Assembly: GCF_041154675.1 (NCBI RefSeq)
Contig: NZ_AP031322.1
Span: forward strand, 1,550,001 to 1,614,000
DNA length: 64,000 nt
Reading direction: 5' to 3'
Source of the DNA: Sulfurisphaera javensis
Lineage (GTDB): Archaea > Thermoproteota > Thermoprotei_A > Sulfolobales > Sulfolobaceae
The notes under the pieces were generated by a model, which had not been told where the DNA came from, did no database searches, and saw nothing but the letters and a program-made list of their open reading frames with translations. Positions 44,253-53,402 of this stretch are shown here, piece by piece. How positions within the stretch are numbered: position 1 is the stretch's first letter; each line of letters opens with the position of its first letter. The position numbers and the translations under genes are program-made.

Positions 44253-44774
44253 TTATAAGGGTGAACCACAATTCATACAGAATCTAGCATTTATAGGATT
44301 ACTGAATCCACATGATCTACAAACTTTCTGTTGTTGATACATCATTGGTTGAGGATACATTATTGGTTGTTGAAATCCCATCATTGGCTGATTCATTATA
44401 CTTATTAGTCTTTCAATCTCTTTCATAATATCTTCCTCAATTCTTATATTCCAAACCTCCTCAACTCCCTCAATAACAGCTAAAGGAGTAAAAATCATGG
44501 CCGCTATAACATCTTCTGTCACATCAGCAGCTTTTAACCAATCACTCATTCCAACATCTACTGTTAGAACTCCTTGACCTCCAGAAAGCCTAACTGTAAA
44601 TGCTCTGTTTGCACCAAAAATTGTCCTTAAAATTCCCTCTTTCTTAGCTTGCACAACTATATATTGTCCAGCTGATAATATTTGGGTTTTATAACCTTTA
44701 CTTTCTAGCCATTGAAGTAAAGCTAAACCTAACTGATTAATATTTACATATACTCCAGTGAAAGTTCTCTGCAC
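44253..44774 (-). CDS. Zinc-ribbon protein with a conserved unknown N-domain
   Basis: A 173-residue protein. The first about 135 residues (WLESKGYKTQILSAGQYIVVQA, GILRTIFGANRAFTVRL) are paralogous to the protein at 50183. A Met/Gln/Pro-rich linker (about 136-150) leads to a C-terminal zinc ribbon, CRSCGFSNPINARFCMNCG. It lies inside the 77-bp inverted repeats, 33 bp upstream of the HEPN gene on the same strand. Function unknown; it may be a cargo or accessory gene of the cassette. Confidence 0.6.
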   Translation of the reverse strand: MQRTFTGVYVNINQLGLALLQWLESKGYKTQILSAGQYIVVQAKKEGILRTIFGANRAFTVRLSGGQGVLTVDVGMSDWLKAADVTEDVIAAMIFTPLAVIEGVEEVWNIRIEEDIMKEIERLISIMNQPMMGFQQPIMYPQPMMYQQQKVCRSCGFSNPINARFCMNCGSPL

Positions 44775-45100
44775 GTATAGTCTCTCCTCTATTGAGATTT
44801 AAAAAGTTTCTTTCATAAGGGGATGTTATTATTAAGTGCCAAATCCCTAGGAATGAGAAATTATTTATTTATATCTTAATGGCAACAACGTGAACGTTAG
44901 CGTTCAGTAATAAATCTTTCGGTTAAAAATTTCGCATACTTATATTAAGTATTTCCGGAAAGTTTTAGATTCTCTTAGGTTTTGAAAATGAAGAGAATAG
45001 GCTAAAAACTTATAGGACTTAGTAACGTTAACATGAATTTTTGTTATTCTTCAAACACGTTTGAGGACAAACTTTTAATTTTTCAAATATTCCTCTCTTT
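44775..45100. other. Spacer with palindrome and right repeat arm
   Basis: A 326-bp gap. It holds GAACG-TTAG-CGTTC at 44892-44905 (5-bp perfect arms) and the repeat arm at 44948-45024. A TATA-like ACTTTTAATTTT at about 45071-45082 serves the molybdopterin-enzyme gene. Confidence 0.5.
44948..45024 (-). repeat. 77-bp palindromic repeat, right arm of the HEPN/MNT cassette
   Basis: Exact reverse complement of 43037-43113 over 77 bases. Between the arms are 1,834 bp with three minus-strand genes (zinc ribbon, HEPN, MNT). The bases directly outside the two copies do not match, so the identity ends sharply at both sides. Confidence 0.9.
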
Positions 45101-47161
45101 GTGAAACTGAGAGAGCACTATCCAATAATAACTGGTAAATCCGTTTATATAGATGATATAAATTTACCTAATATGCTATATTTGGGCGTAGTGAGATCAC
45201 CTTACGCAAGAGCAATAGTAAATTCTTACACTGAGCCTTCTGGAGTTGAATTGTTTCTAGATTGGAATAAAGTTAAAAAATATATGCCAGTTAGACCAGA
45301 TCCTAGAACTCAAAATCTGGTAAAGATGCCAGTTGTATCTGATGGAAAAGTGAATTTTGTTGGTCAACCAGTTGTTGCATTTGTTGTAAAAGATATGTAC
45401 GAAATAGAAGATAAAATTGAAGAAGTTTCAGTAAATTACGATACATTAAATCCAGTAACGAGCATAGATGAAGCCTTAAAAAATGAGGAGAAAATTCATC
45501 CGGGTGGAAATATAGCAATAGATATCAACTTAAGTGGTGGTGACGTAGAACAAAAACTAAATGCAGAAATTACAGTAGAAAGAGAAATATTACAAGACAG
45601 AATAGTGGCAAACCCAATGGAACCAAAAGGAGTAATAGCGAATTATGATGGTGAGAAGCTTTATATTATAGGTAGTTTTCAATCGTCTTTTCGTATTAGA
45701 TCAGATCTACAAGAAGCTTTAGGTTTACCACCAGATAAAATAATTGTAAAATCTGCTCCCAATGTTGGGGGAGGATTTGGAAACAAAGTTCCTGCTCATC
45801 CAGAATATGTCTTAGCTGCATTAGCATCAATGATCTTAAGGAAACCAGTTAAATGGATTGAAACTAGAAGAGAACACTTAACAAACCCAACTCAAGGGAG
45901 AGGAGTAAAGTCTAGGGTAAAGCTTTATGGCAAAAAGGATGGTACAATATTAGGCCTTGAAGGAGAAGTCATTGTAGATTTAGGTGCTTATGCATATACA
46001 CTCAATACCACTACACCAGCGTTTATAGCTGGCTTATTAAATGGACCTTATAAAATGAGATTCATGAAAATAAGGGCTGTAGGAGTTTATACTAATAAAC
46101 CACCTACTGGTCCTTATAGAGGTGCAGGAAGGCCCGAAGCAGCATTAATTACCGAAACATTAGTTGAGGATTTTGCTGAAGCAATAAATATGGATTCTGT
46201 GGAAGCTAGGAAGAAAAACATTATTGATAGAGAATTTGTAACACCATTGGGAATAAAAATAGACAAAGCTGGTTATCATGAATTAATAGAAAGAGGAGAC
46301 AAAATATATAGAGAGTTAAAAGAAAAGTATAAAAATAAAGGTGTAGCGTTAGTTGCTTTTACTGAAGTAGTAAGAGCTTCTCCGGGTGAAGGGGCTAAAG
46401 TAAGAGTAGGAAAAGGAAAAGTTGAGGTATTTGTAGGTACTGGTCCTCATGGACAAGCACATCAATCAACTTTCGCATTATTAGCTTCTGAAGTTCTCAA
46501 TATACCTCCAGATAAAATTAATGTATTACTTAATGATACAGAAACCGTGAAAGAGGGCGTAGGTAGTTTCGGAAGTAGATCTGCAGCAGCTGGTGGTTCT
46601 GCAGTTATAGAAGCTTGTAAAGGTTTATTAGAAATTCTTAAGAAAAAGAGAATAACTTTGGAGCAAGCTATCAACTCAGATGAATACACAGAGGTCGAAA
46701 TTTTCTATAAAGCTTCCGATATTTACACGCCTGGAGTTCATATTGCTGTAGTTGATATGGACGAAACATTTAAGCCACGCGTTTTGGAATATTATGCAAT
46801 TGACGATGTAGGTAAAGCAATAATTAAGGAAGAGGTTGAAGGTCAACTAATTGGAGGTATTTTACAAGGGATTTCTCAAGTGTATCTAGAAGGAGCCCCT
46901 TTCGATGAAAATGGTAATCCAGTTTATTCAAGCATAGCAGAAACTGGAGTTCCTACTTCCTTAGAAGCAAGTTATAAATTAACTTTAGAATATATTGAGA
47001 CTCCTTCTGATTTACCTAGTATGGCTAGGGGAGTTGGAGAGGCTGGTACTACTGGTGCTTTACCAGCTACTTTCATAGCTTTAGAGAAATTGATAGGCAA
47101 AAAACTAAATAAAACTCCAGTAACTCAATCTGAAATATTTAGTTCAATAGAAATTACTTGA
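45101..47161 (+). CDS. Molybdopterin-binding subunit of an aldehyde/xanthine-type dehydrogenase
   Basis: A 686-residue protein of the xanthine-dehydrogenase family large subunit. It has [25 protein letters not shown] at the start, [50 protein letters not shown] and the catalytic Glu647 in [15 protein letters not shown]. The medium (FAD) and small (2Fe-2S) subunits that normally flank it are absent here. It starts with GTG at 45101 behind a TATA-like box. Aldehyde or N-heterocycle oxidation is likely. Confidence 0.9.
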   Translation: MKLREHYPIITGKSVYIDDINLPNMLYLGVVRSPYARAIVNSYTEPSGVELFLDWNKVKKYMPVRPDPRTQNLVKMPVVSDGKVNFVGQPVVAFVVKDMYEIEDKIEEVSVNYDTLNPVTSIDEALKNEEKIHPGGNIAIDINLSGGDVEQKLNAEITVEREILQDRIVANPMEPKGVIANYDGEKLYIIGSFQSSFRIRSDLQEALGLPPDKIIVKSAPNVGGGFGNKVPAHPEYVLAALASMILRKPVKWIETRREHLTNPTQGRGVKSRVKLYGKKDGTILGLEGEVIVDLGAYAYTLNTTTPAFIAGLLNGPYKMRFMKIRAVGVYTNKPPTGPYRGAGRPEAALITETLVEDFAEAINMDSVEARKKNIIDREFVTPLGIKIDKAGYHELIERGDKIYRELKEKYKNKGVALVAFTEVVRASPGEGAKVRVGKGKVEVFVGTGPHGQAHQSTFALLASEVLNIPPDKINVLLNDTETVKEGVGSFGSRSAAAGGSAVIEACKGLLEILKKKRITLEQAINSDEYTEVEIFYKASDIYTPGVHIAVVDMDETFKPRVLEYYAIDDVGKAIIKEEVEGQLIGGILQGISQVYLEGAPFDENGNPVYSSIAETGVPTSLEASYKLTLEYIETPSDLPSMARGVGEAGTTGALPATFIALEKLIGKKLNKTPVTQSEIFSSIEIT

Positions 47162-47913
47162 TTTAAATTCTGTTCTGCTTGTAAAATAATACTAGGCATC
47201 TCTTTACTACTAAGTAAGTGAGAAGCTAAGCTTTTTGCCTCGCTCATCGATAAAGAAGAAACACCTAGAGCTTGTAATAGTTTTTCTGGAGTTATTGGAT
47301 TTGAGTAGAGTATGAAAGCATATGTTCCCTTTGGTCCAGTAATAAAGCACATAGTAACTAAATGATGATAAGCTAATGCAATAGATCCATTTCCTTGATT
47401 TACTAGTTTATCCCCAATGTTATAAAAGAAAGCTAATTGATATACCCAGTGAGGCACTTCACTTTTTAATTCTTTTAAGCCTAGATAGACAGCTTGGTTT
47501 CCAGTAAAGTTAGTAATAGGAATTCCATTAAGTGTTTCATTTAGATATTCATTATAAAGGTAAATAAAATGAAAGTAAACGTTTGATTTAGGAGTGTAGT
47601 TTAAGAAAAGTAGGCCAGGTATAGCTGAGCCTAATCTTGGTGCAAACTTAGATGAGTGAGGAATAACACTTACTGTCCCATATTTATTTAAAACTAAGTA
47701 AAGAATCCATGATGAAGTCGCCCCATTAGGACAGCCGTACCAACTAATAAAGTATATTTGGACTGAATTATCACCAGCATAGTTTACGTTATTTACCTTA
47801 AAAATATAACCTAATCCGCCTATAGCCATTGTTACTTGTGTTCTCATGCTTACTGCTATTATAATACTTATTATAACTATTATTCCCAAAATTATTGGAA
47901 TTAATTTATTCAT
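47125..47913 (-). CDS. DUF929 membrane-anchored thioredoxin-like protein
   Basis: About 262 residues with an N-terminal anchor ([18 protein letters not shown]-like segment) and an outer domain. [18 protein letters not shown] is the DUF929 counterpart of a thioredoxin active-site region, with a single Cys. DUF929 is typical of Sulfolobales. The ATG at 47913 is preferred because a TTATATATC box lies about 26 nt upstream. The gene overlaps the molybdopterin gene convergently by 37 bp. Confidence 0.75.
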   Translation of the reverse strand: MNKLIPIILGIIVIISIIIAVSMRTQVTMAIGGLGYIFKVNNVNYAGDNSVQIYFISWYGCPNGATSSWILYLVLNKYGTVSVIPHSSKFAPRLGSAIPGLLFLNYTPKSNVYFHFIYLYNEYLNETLNGIPITNFTGNQAVYLGLKELKSEVPHWVYQLAFFYNIGDKLVNQGNGSIALAYHHLVTMCFITGPKGTYAFILYSNPITPEKLLQALGVSSLSMSEAKSLASHLLSSKEMPSIILQAEQNLNQVISIELNISD

Positions 47914-48083
47914 TGAATATATCAAGATATATAAGAATAAAAAGTTTTTCAATAAATCATAAATATTGCGAGTGATACTTGTTTATGCGTGAATGTAAAT
48001 ATTGTATGTTTAACTTTTTGATGAGCTAGATTTTATTTTACACTACCTCTAAGTTTTTAAGTTCAATTAAAGAGAGTTAATTT

Positions 48084-48413
48084 ATGGTTTGTCCTTATTA
48101 CAGAAATGGATATTGCACTTCTCCTCTTTTACCTTCACCAGATGATACTGTCACTACAAAAAGTAGGTGTTATGATAATTTTAAAAGTTGCAGATATTAT
48201 GTTGAACAAGAATTAAAGAATGAACTAAAGATAAACTTCTTCTCTGAAGTAAACCTATTAAATGAACAGCTTTCTTCTCAGTGTGAATACTTTGATATAA
48301 AAAGGGTTAATCAAGGATATATAAGTTATTGTAAAGCAATAAATAGAGTCTTAACTTTATCTCAAGCTAAAAACTGTGTTATTTATTGGCAATCATGTCC
48401 TTTCAGAAAGTAA
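48084..48413 (+). CDS. Cys-rich protein with two metal-binding-like repeats
   Basis: A 109-residue protein with eight Cys in two sets: C3, C11, C29, C36 and C67, C83, C98, C105. The last two of each set are seven residues apart, and both halves share the pattern CxYF...YC...C...SC. Each set could hold a zinc ion or an iron-sulfur cluster. No family recognised. TATA-like AGTTTTTAAG lies about 26 nt upstream. Convergent overlap of 21 bp with the HTH gene. Confidence 0.6.
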   Translation: MVCPYYRNGYCTSPLLPSPDDTVTTKSRCYDNFKSCRYYVEQELKNELKINFFSEVNLLNEQLSSQCEYFDIKRVNQGYISYCKAINRVLTLSQAKNCVIYWQSCPFRK

Positions 48414-48764
48414 TTTCTTTATTGTCTCTCTAACGTTAATTACTAATCTTGATGCGTCACTATTTACTTTCTTATACATGTATTCTTTTTTAATATAATA
48501 AGCAAATGTTGGTCTTCCTCTTTTCTTTTCCTCTGGTATTTTCTCTTTCTCTACTAATCCTTTGCTTACTAAATTGTTTATTGCCTTATTAATAGAGGCT
48601 TTAGATACTCTTAATTTTCCAGCTATTTCCTCACTTGTCATTTTTTCTCCAGATAATAGTAAGTGTAGTACTTGTATTTCACTACCTCCTAATCCATAGA
48701 GGAATGATAGTACTTCATGTATGTCTACTTCTCTGCCATCTGGAAATTTTAACCTTTCAGCCAT
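48393..48764 (-). CDS. Winged-helix transcriptional regulator (TrmB/Lrs14-like)
   Basis: A 123-residue regulator. FPDGREVDIHEVLSFLYGLGGSEIQVLHLLL leads into the HTH TSEEIAGKLRVSKASINKAINNLVSKGLVEKE and the wing KRGRPTFAYYI, the layout of Lrs14/TrmB-like Sulfolobales proteins. A C-terminal helix may dimerise. It lies beside the MFS gene on the same strand but 220 bp away. Target unknown. Confidence 0.72.
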   Translation of the reverse strand: MAERLKFPDGREVDIHEVLSFLYGLGGSEIQVLHLLLSGEKMTSEEIAGKLRVSKASINKAINNLVSKGLVEKEKIPEEKKRGRPTFAYYIKKEYMYKKVNSDASRLVINVRETIKKLLSERT

Positions 48765-48983
48765 TTTAATCCCAATTAATATATTTGATTAGAGTAACTA
48801 AAAAACACCATATATTTAAAAATGTGTAAATGTGGATAAATGTAAACAGAGTTTAATTGCCTTATTTTAAGGTGAAAAAATAAGATAATTACGTTGTACT
48901 TTTGTGTATTAAACAAGATTATTAAACCAACGACAAAAACTTATGAGAAAGTATATATATGTATATAAAAGTACATGAATATA

Positions 48984-50069
48984 TTAAACGAAAAACAAGA
49001 GAATGAGAGAGACCAGAGGTCCAATAGATAGCCCAATAATAGCTAATACCTTAAAACCAAGAAAGATCATTAATCCCACATATATAGGTGCTATTAAACT
49101 TCCTATTTGAGAGACTGCATTAGCAAATCCCATTGATTTTCCAGCATTTTCATTTCCCATAATTTTTACAATTAAAGAATCTGTAGTAGGTCTATAGAGG
49201 AATGATGACAAACCTAATATGAAAGCTATTGGAGACAATAAGTAAAATGATTTGATAAAAGCTATTATGACAGAAGATAATATGAAAAATATGAGAGAGA
49301 ATAAGACTGCTGATTTCTCATTTTTTACTCTGCTAGCAACAATTATAGAAACTACTTGACCTAGAGAATATATGAAAAAGAGGACCTCAGCAGAGGTTTT
49401 ATCAATATCGTCATAAAGCACTAAGAAAGGAAATAACCATGAAGATGTTCCCCAGGTACCCCAAAGTTCTCCAGCTCTTATAATACTAACTTTTATCATC
49501 TTTTTATTTAAAATGATATTCTTCATTCCTTTAGTAGGAATGTGGTTAATTTTAATAAAGAAAGAGAAAAATGATACAAGCAAGAGAACTAGAATAATAG
49601 CAATGTAAAAATAATTCCAGTATACTAAAATAATTGAAGATAAGATAGATAAAATGAGCAGAACTATAGGGGCTGAACTTTCAAGTAATGAAATGTAAGT
49701 TGTAACGTTTCCTAAATATGAAATCACCTTAACTGATGAAGGGAATAATCCTGCTGTCGAAAAACCCTCTATTAAATATATAAGATAAAGTTCAATTACG
49801 TTATGTACGAAAAATATAGGCAAAAGGAAAATTCCAGAAATAACTGAAGATATAAAAATTACCTTTTTAGGCCCTATATAGTCAATATAAAATCCCCATA
49901 AAATTGAACTTGAAATATAACCTAAGTAAAATAAAGATAGAACTAATCCTATTTCTAAAGAGTTTAAATCTAATAACTTAGAAAATATTACTGCAATTAC
50001 TCCCCAACTTAACCTTATCATTAGTTGAATTGAAGTTGCAGTCCAACTTATAAAAAACTCTTTTCGCAT
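48984..50069 (-). CDS. MFS transporter
   Basis: A 361-residue protein with 12 predicted helices. It shows the motif-A-like GFYIDYIGPKKVIFIS after helix 2, YLIEGFSTAGLFPSSVKV, and in the second half GFANAVSQIGSLIAPIYVG. It is shorter than usual because the loops are short. The ATG at 50069 is chosen over a TTG at 50072. GCTTATAAAC at 50091-50100 is the TATA-like box. Substrate unknown. Confidence 0.78.
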   Translation of the reverse strand: MRKEFFISWTATSIQLMIRLSWGVIAVIFSKLLDLNSLEIGLVLSLFYLGYISSSILWGFYIDYIGPKKVIFISSVISGIFLLPIFFVHNVIELYLIYLIEGFSTAGLFPSSVKVISYLGNVTTYISLLESSAPIVLLILSILSSIILVYWNYFYIAIILVLLLVSFFSFFIKINHIPTKGMKNIILNKKMIKVSIIRAGELWGTWGTSSWLFPFLVLYDDIDKTSAEVLFFIYSLGQVVSIIVASRVKNEKSAVLFSLIFFILSSVIIAFIKSFYLLSPIAFILGLSSFLYRPTTDSLIVKIMGNENAGKSMGFANAVSQIGSLIAPIYVGLMIFLGFKVLAIIGLSIGPLVSLILLFFV

Positions 50070-50182
50070 CAATAAGATAGATGTTTGTTTGCTTATAAAC
50101 TTTTTTCCCTCACTAAATTCTATTATTTTTTGTATATAATTCTATGGAAAAAATTTATATACTTCGATATATTACTTAACTC

Positions 50183-50578
50183 ATGGGAGTTTTTAAAAAA
50201 GAGAAAATGTATCCACCAATACCTAATCTACAAGCTGTAATACAGAATTTTGTAACTTATTTAAATAATGATGGATGGAAGACACAATATAAAGTAGAAG
50301 GAAATAAGGCAATAGTTCAGGCACAGAAGGGAGGAATATTAAGAGATATAATTGCTGCAGATAGAGCATTAACATTCACTTTTGAACAGTTACCAAATGG
50401 AGTTAAAGTTACTGCTGGAATAGGGAAATGGATTCAAAACCTTGCTGTAACTGCCATTGAAACAATCTTACTTTCTGAATTATTTCTCTTTGTCGATGTG
50501 CCAGAGATGCTATGGACAGAACATATAGAATCTAGTTTAATGAAGAAACTTGATGAAATAGTATCTACGACTGCATAA
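50183..50578 (+). CDS. Paralog of the zinc-ribbon protein N-domain, 131 aa
   Basis: A soluble protein sharing with the protein at 44253 the segments Y(K/T)...AIVQAQKGGILRDIIAADRALTF, GVKVTAGIGKWIQ and the C-terminal helix MKKLDEIVS. It lacks the zinc ribbon. No named family is recognised. A TATA-like AAATTTATAT at 50151-50160 supports the ATG. Having one copy with and one without the ribbon suggests that the N-domain acts independently. Confidence 0.6.
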   Translation: MGVFKKEKMYPPIPNLQAVIQNFVTYLNNDGWKTQYKVEGNKAIVQAQKGGILRDIIAADRALTFTFEQLPNGVKVTAGIGKWIQNLAVTAIETILLSELFLFVDVPEMLWTEHIESSLMKKLDEIVSTTA

Positions 50579-50840
50579 TCCTCACATAGTTAATATGTCT
50601 TCTTCTTTTATTTAAAAACGCTCTCTGAGCAGTTTAGGTAATCAACAATATTTTCTTCTACGTTTTTATCAAACTCACAAAAACTACATGATTTTAACTT
50701 CTTTTATTCTATTTAATATTGTTTTATAAACAGCTTGTTTTTATTTAATATTTTTACTAATGCTAAAAATATATGTCTATCGTAATAATCTTTTTTATTT
50801 TCTCAGTTATCCAAATGTTTATTAAAGTGGCAAGATATTT

Positions 50841-51647
50841 TCAGTATTCACTTAATGTACCTTTTTTCCTTGCCCTTCTAAAGGCATAAGTATAAAATCC
50901 TATTCCTAATGGAACTAAAATTACATCAAACAGAACCAAGATTAGTATTATGCTTAACAGTTGTAATACCCCTTCTCCGTTAAGCATTGATAATCTTAAA
51001 CCATTTAACGCCCAAGTCAATGGTAAAGCAAGGCTTACGAGTTTTACTGGTAATGGTAGTATTGAAACTGGGAATACAGTTCCGCTCATTAGTGTTGTAA
51101 ACGTTGAAAAGAAGAATGCAATTGGATTTCCTTGTTTAACAATCATCGTAAATCCTGCCGAAATCATTGCAAAGCCTATTGTAGAAAGCAGAAGGAGAAA
51201 GATGATTATTGCTGTTGCTAAAATGTTTATGTTATATTTAACTCCTAAGGCAAAACCTATTGAAAGCGTAACCACTGAATTAATAGTATTTATAATAAAT
51301 CCCCAAATTGCTGAATAAACTAAAAATGAAACTACACCACCAGAGGATAATACATAGTATTCAATTGTACCATAAAGTTGTTCGTTTCTTAACCTTTGAC
51401 TTATTGTTGTAATTATTGATGAAACGTATCCTTGAAAAGCTAAACCAATTACGAAGAAAGCAGTATAATTTGTTACTCCAATTCTCTCAACTAAACTATT
51501 TCCTAAAGAGGTTCCCACGAAGTAATAAGTAAATACTGGCAAAACCCAGGATAAAACGTTTAAAATCATCTGTGTCTTGTAACTAGTCCAAATCTTAAAA
51601 CCACGTAAGTAAATATATGCATAAAGCTTGTCAATTACTCCCCCCAT
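50841..51647 (-). CDS. ABC-2-type transporter permease
   Basis: About 268 residues with six helices, starting [35 protein letters not shown]. The centre [23 protein letters not shown] and the later [27 protein letters not shown] are the conserved ABC-2 permease region. Start is the ATG at 51647 or the GTG at 51659; both overlap or abut the ATPase gene. Last gene of the padR-ATPase-permease operon; probably exports a drug, lipid or peptide. Confidence 0.83.
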   Translation of the reverse strand: MGGVIDKLYAYIYLRGFKIWTSYKTQMILNVLSWVLPVFTYYFVGTSLGNSLVERIGVTNYTAFFVIGLAFQGYVSSIITTISQRLRNEQLYGTIEYYVLSSGGVVSFLVYSAIWGFIINTINSVVTLSIGFALGVKYNINILATAIIIFLLLLSTIGFAMISAGFTMIVKQGNPIAFFFSTFTTLMSGTVFPVSILPLPVKLVSLALPLTWALNGLRLSMLNGEGVLQLLSIILILVLFDVILVPLGIGFYTYAFRRARKKGTLSEY

Positions 51648-52567
51648 CTTCCCCTCCACCCACCACCTCTTCTTGTTCTATTTCTGGTTGAATCTATTTC
51701 TTCACCCATTAAATAAACGAAAACGTCTTCTAATGTAGGTTTTTCTTCTTTTATTACCTCTCCATTAACGTTCTCATTTTCTGGAACTCTTAAGTAGAAA
51801 ATACCATTGTTATATCCAACAACATATTTGTCTAACCCTTTAGGGACGTCGTTAACTGCAACTATTCTAACTTTTCCTAATTTAGAGATTATCTCTTCCT
51901 TAGTCCCTTCAGCTATCACGTTTCCTCTTTTAAGGACTATTATTTTATCTGCTAAGTCTTCTACTTCTTTCATGTTGTGTGAAGTTAGCAAAATTGTCTT
52001 TTCCTTACTTATTACTTTAATCAAACTTCTAAAATCTCTTGAACTAACAACATCCATTCCTAAAGTTGGTTCGTCAAGGAGGATAACTGGAGGATCTAGA
52101 ATTAATGCTCTTGCTAAGGCTAACTTTCTTTGCATTCCAGTACTATATTTCATATATTGTACATTTTTCCATTCAGATAGTCCAACTAATTCTAAGAGCT
52201 CTTCAGCTCTCCTTTTTGCTTCACTCTTTGAAAGCCCTTGAATAATACCAAAGAATACTAAGTTATCAAAACCAGATAAACGAAAATAGAAAGCCCTTTC
52301 ACTAACCATCATAGTACCTATGTTTCTTCTAACTTCCTTTTCATTTTTAGTAACACTATAGCCGTTAATGTAAGCGTCTCCGGAGTCTGGAATGATAAGG
52401 GTTGAAAGAATTTTAATTAATGTAGTTTTCCCTGCTCCATTATGACCAACTAATGCCCCAATTTTACCTTTCTCTATTTCAAGATTCACGTTATTTAAGG
52501 CTTTTATCTCTTTACCTCCAGTCCTAAAAGTTTTAGATACGTTAACTACTTTTATCAATTTCCTCAA
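51635..52567 (-). CDS. ABC-2 transporter ATPase
   Basis: A 310-residue ATPase: Walker [10 protein letters not shown], signature [15 protein letters not shown], Walker [13 protein letters not shown] and switch [15 protein letters not shown]. The C-terminal tail [19 protein letters not shown] is unusually Arg/Gly-rich and unlike the rest. The first codons overlap padR by 26 bp; the start may be the TTG at 52567 or the next TTG at 52558. Forms the exporter with the downstream permease. Confidence 0.88.
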   Translation of the reverse strand: MRKLIKVVNVSKTFRTGGKEIKALNNVNLEIEKGKIGALVGHNGAGKTTLIKILSTLIIPDSGDAYINGYSVTKNEKEVRRNIGTMMVSERAFYFRLSGFDNLVFFGIIQGLSKSEAKRRAEELLELVGLSEWKNVQYMKYSTGMQRKLALARALILDPPVILLDEPTLGMDVVSSRDFRSLIKVISKEKTILLTSHNMKEVEDLADKIIVLKRGNVIAEGTKEEIISKLGKVRIVAVNDVPKGLDKYVVGYNNGIFYLRVPENENVNGEVIKEEKPTLEDVFVYLMGEEIDSTRNRTRRGGGWRGRWGE

Positions 52568-52952
52568 GGCCTCTTTTAAGTATTTCTTTCAGTCTTTCAA
52601 TCTGTTGTTGTGATAACGAGGACTTGTTATCCATAAGGTATCTTATGTTAGAATCTATTTCTTCAATAATAACTTCGAATTGATGTTCTGGACTAATTAA
52701 TTCTTTTCCCTTTTCGGTTATTTCATAATAATTTTTTGAACCCTCGACTTTTGAAATCTTTATATATCCTTCTGCTTGAAGCTTGTCTAATGCTGGGTAA
52801 ATAGCTCCGGGTGATGGTTTCCAAAGGCCTTGAGTTATCTTTTCAATTTCCCTCATAATATCTGCCCCGGTCATAGGCCCTTTTGATGCCAAAATCGTGA
52901 GAATAAGGGATGCTAATCCTCTCCTTCTATGATGATGGTGATGAGTCCACAT
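52542..52952 (-). CDS. PadR-family transcriptional regulator with N-terminal His run
   Basis: A 136-residue winged-helix regulator. [23 protein letters not shown], then [23 protein letters not shown] and [12 protein letters not shown] are the PadR core; the C-terminal helix provides dimerisation. The protein starts [13 protein letters not shown], a natural five-His run next to three Arg. It is first in the exporter operon and a palindrome lies at its start, so it most likely represses its own operon until a drug-like ligand binds. Confidence 0.88.
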   Translation of the reverse strand: MWTHHHHHRRRGLASLILTILASKGPMTGADIMREIEKITQGLWKPSPGAIYPALDKLQAEGYIKISKVEGSKNYYEITEKGKELISPEHQFEVIIEEIDSNIRYLMDNKSSLSQQQIERLKEILKRGLEEIDKSS

Positions 52953-52954
52953 AT

Positions 52955-52972
52955 GATATCATTTATGATATC
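52955..52972. promoter_or_regulatory. Operator-like palindrome at the padR start
   Basis: GATATCA-TTTA-TGATATC is a perfect 7-bp inverted repeat ending 3 bp before the padR ATG. In a leaderless gene it covers the transcription start region, where a bound repressor would block initiation. Binding by the PadR protein is inference. Confidence 0.55.
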
Positions 52973-53062
52973 TATCCTAAAAAGGTTTATCCATAAACTT
53001 AAAGGAAAGTGAATTTCCAAAGTAAACTATAAATAGTGAGAAGACAGATTAATTGTAAGAAA

Positions 53063-53389
53063 ATGAATCCAAATAATAATGATAGTAATATTTGTCCTAT
53101 TGTTGAAACTATTAAAGTTATAGGTACTGAGGCAAAATTACTTGTTTTAAGATATCTTTTCGATGGAGGTAAAGGATTTAATGAACTTCAAAGAATTACT
53201 GGCTTAAGTTCAAAAACTTTATCAAATACTTTAAAAGATCTAGAAGAAGCGGGAATTATTAGGAGAGTTATAGTTAGTGACAGGCCTTTTAGAGTAAAAT
53301 ATGAACTTACTGAAAAAGGAAAAGAACTTAAGAGTGTTTTTACTGAGATGGAGAAATGGGGAAATAAACACCTATTGAAAAAAGAGTAA
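53063..53389 (+). CDS. HxlR-family transcriptional regulator
   Basis: About 108 residues: CPIVETIKVIGTEAKLLVLRYLFDGGKGFNEL, then the HTH GLSSKTLSNTLKDLEEAGIIRR and the wing FRVKYELTEKGKEL, all typical of HxlR. The ATG at 53063 gives the usual family N-terminus with a leading Cys-Pro; an in-frame GTG at 53036 adds nine residues. It is divergent from padR, so both may share the regulatory region. Confidence 0.82.
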   Translation: MNPNNNDSNICPIVETIKVIGTEAKLLVLRYLFDGGKGFNELQRITGLSSKTLSNTLKDLEEAGIIRRVIVSDRPFRVKYELTEKGKELKSVFTEMEKWGNKHLLKKE

Positions 53390-53402
53390 AGAAAAATGCT
53401 AT

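Noticed and set aside
51807-52241. 144-codon plus-strand frame opposite the ABC ATPase
   Set aside because: It is antisense to conserved Walker and signature motifs and has no independent support.
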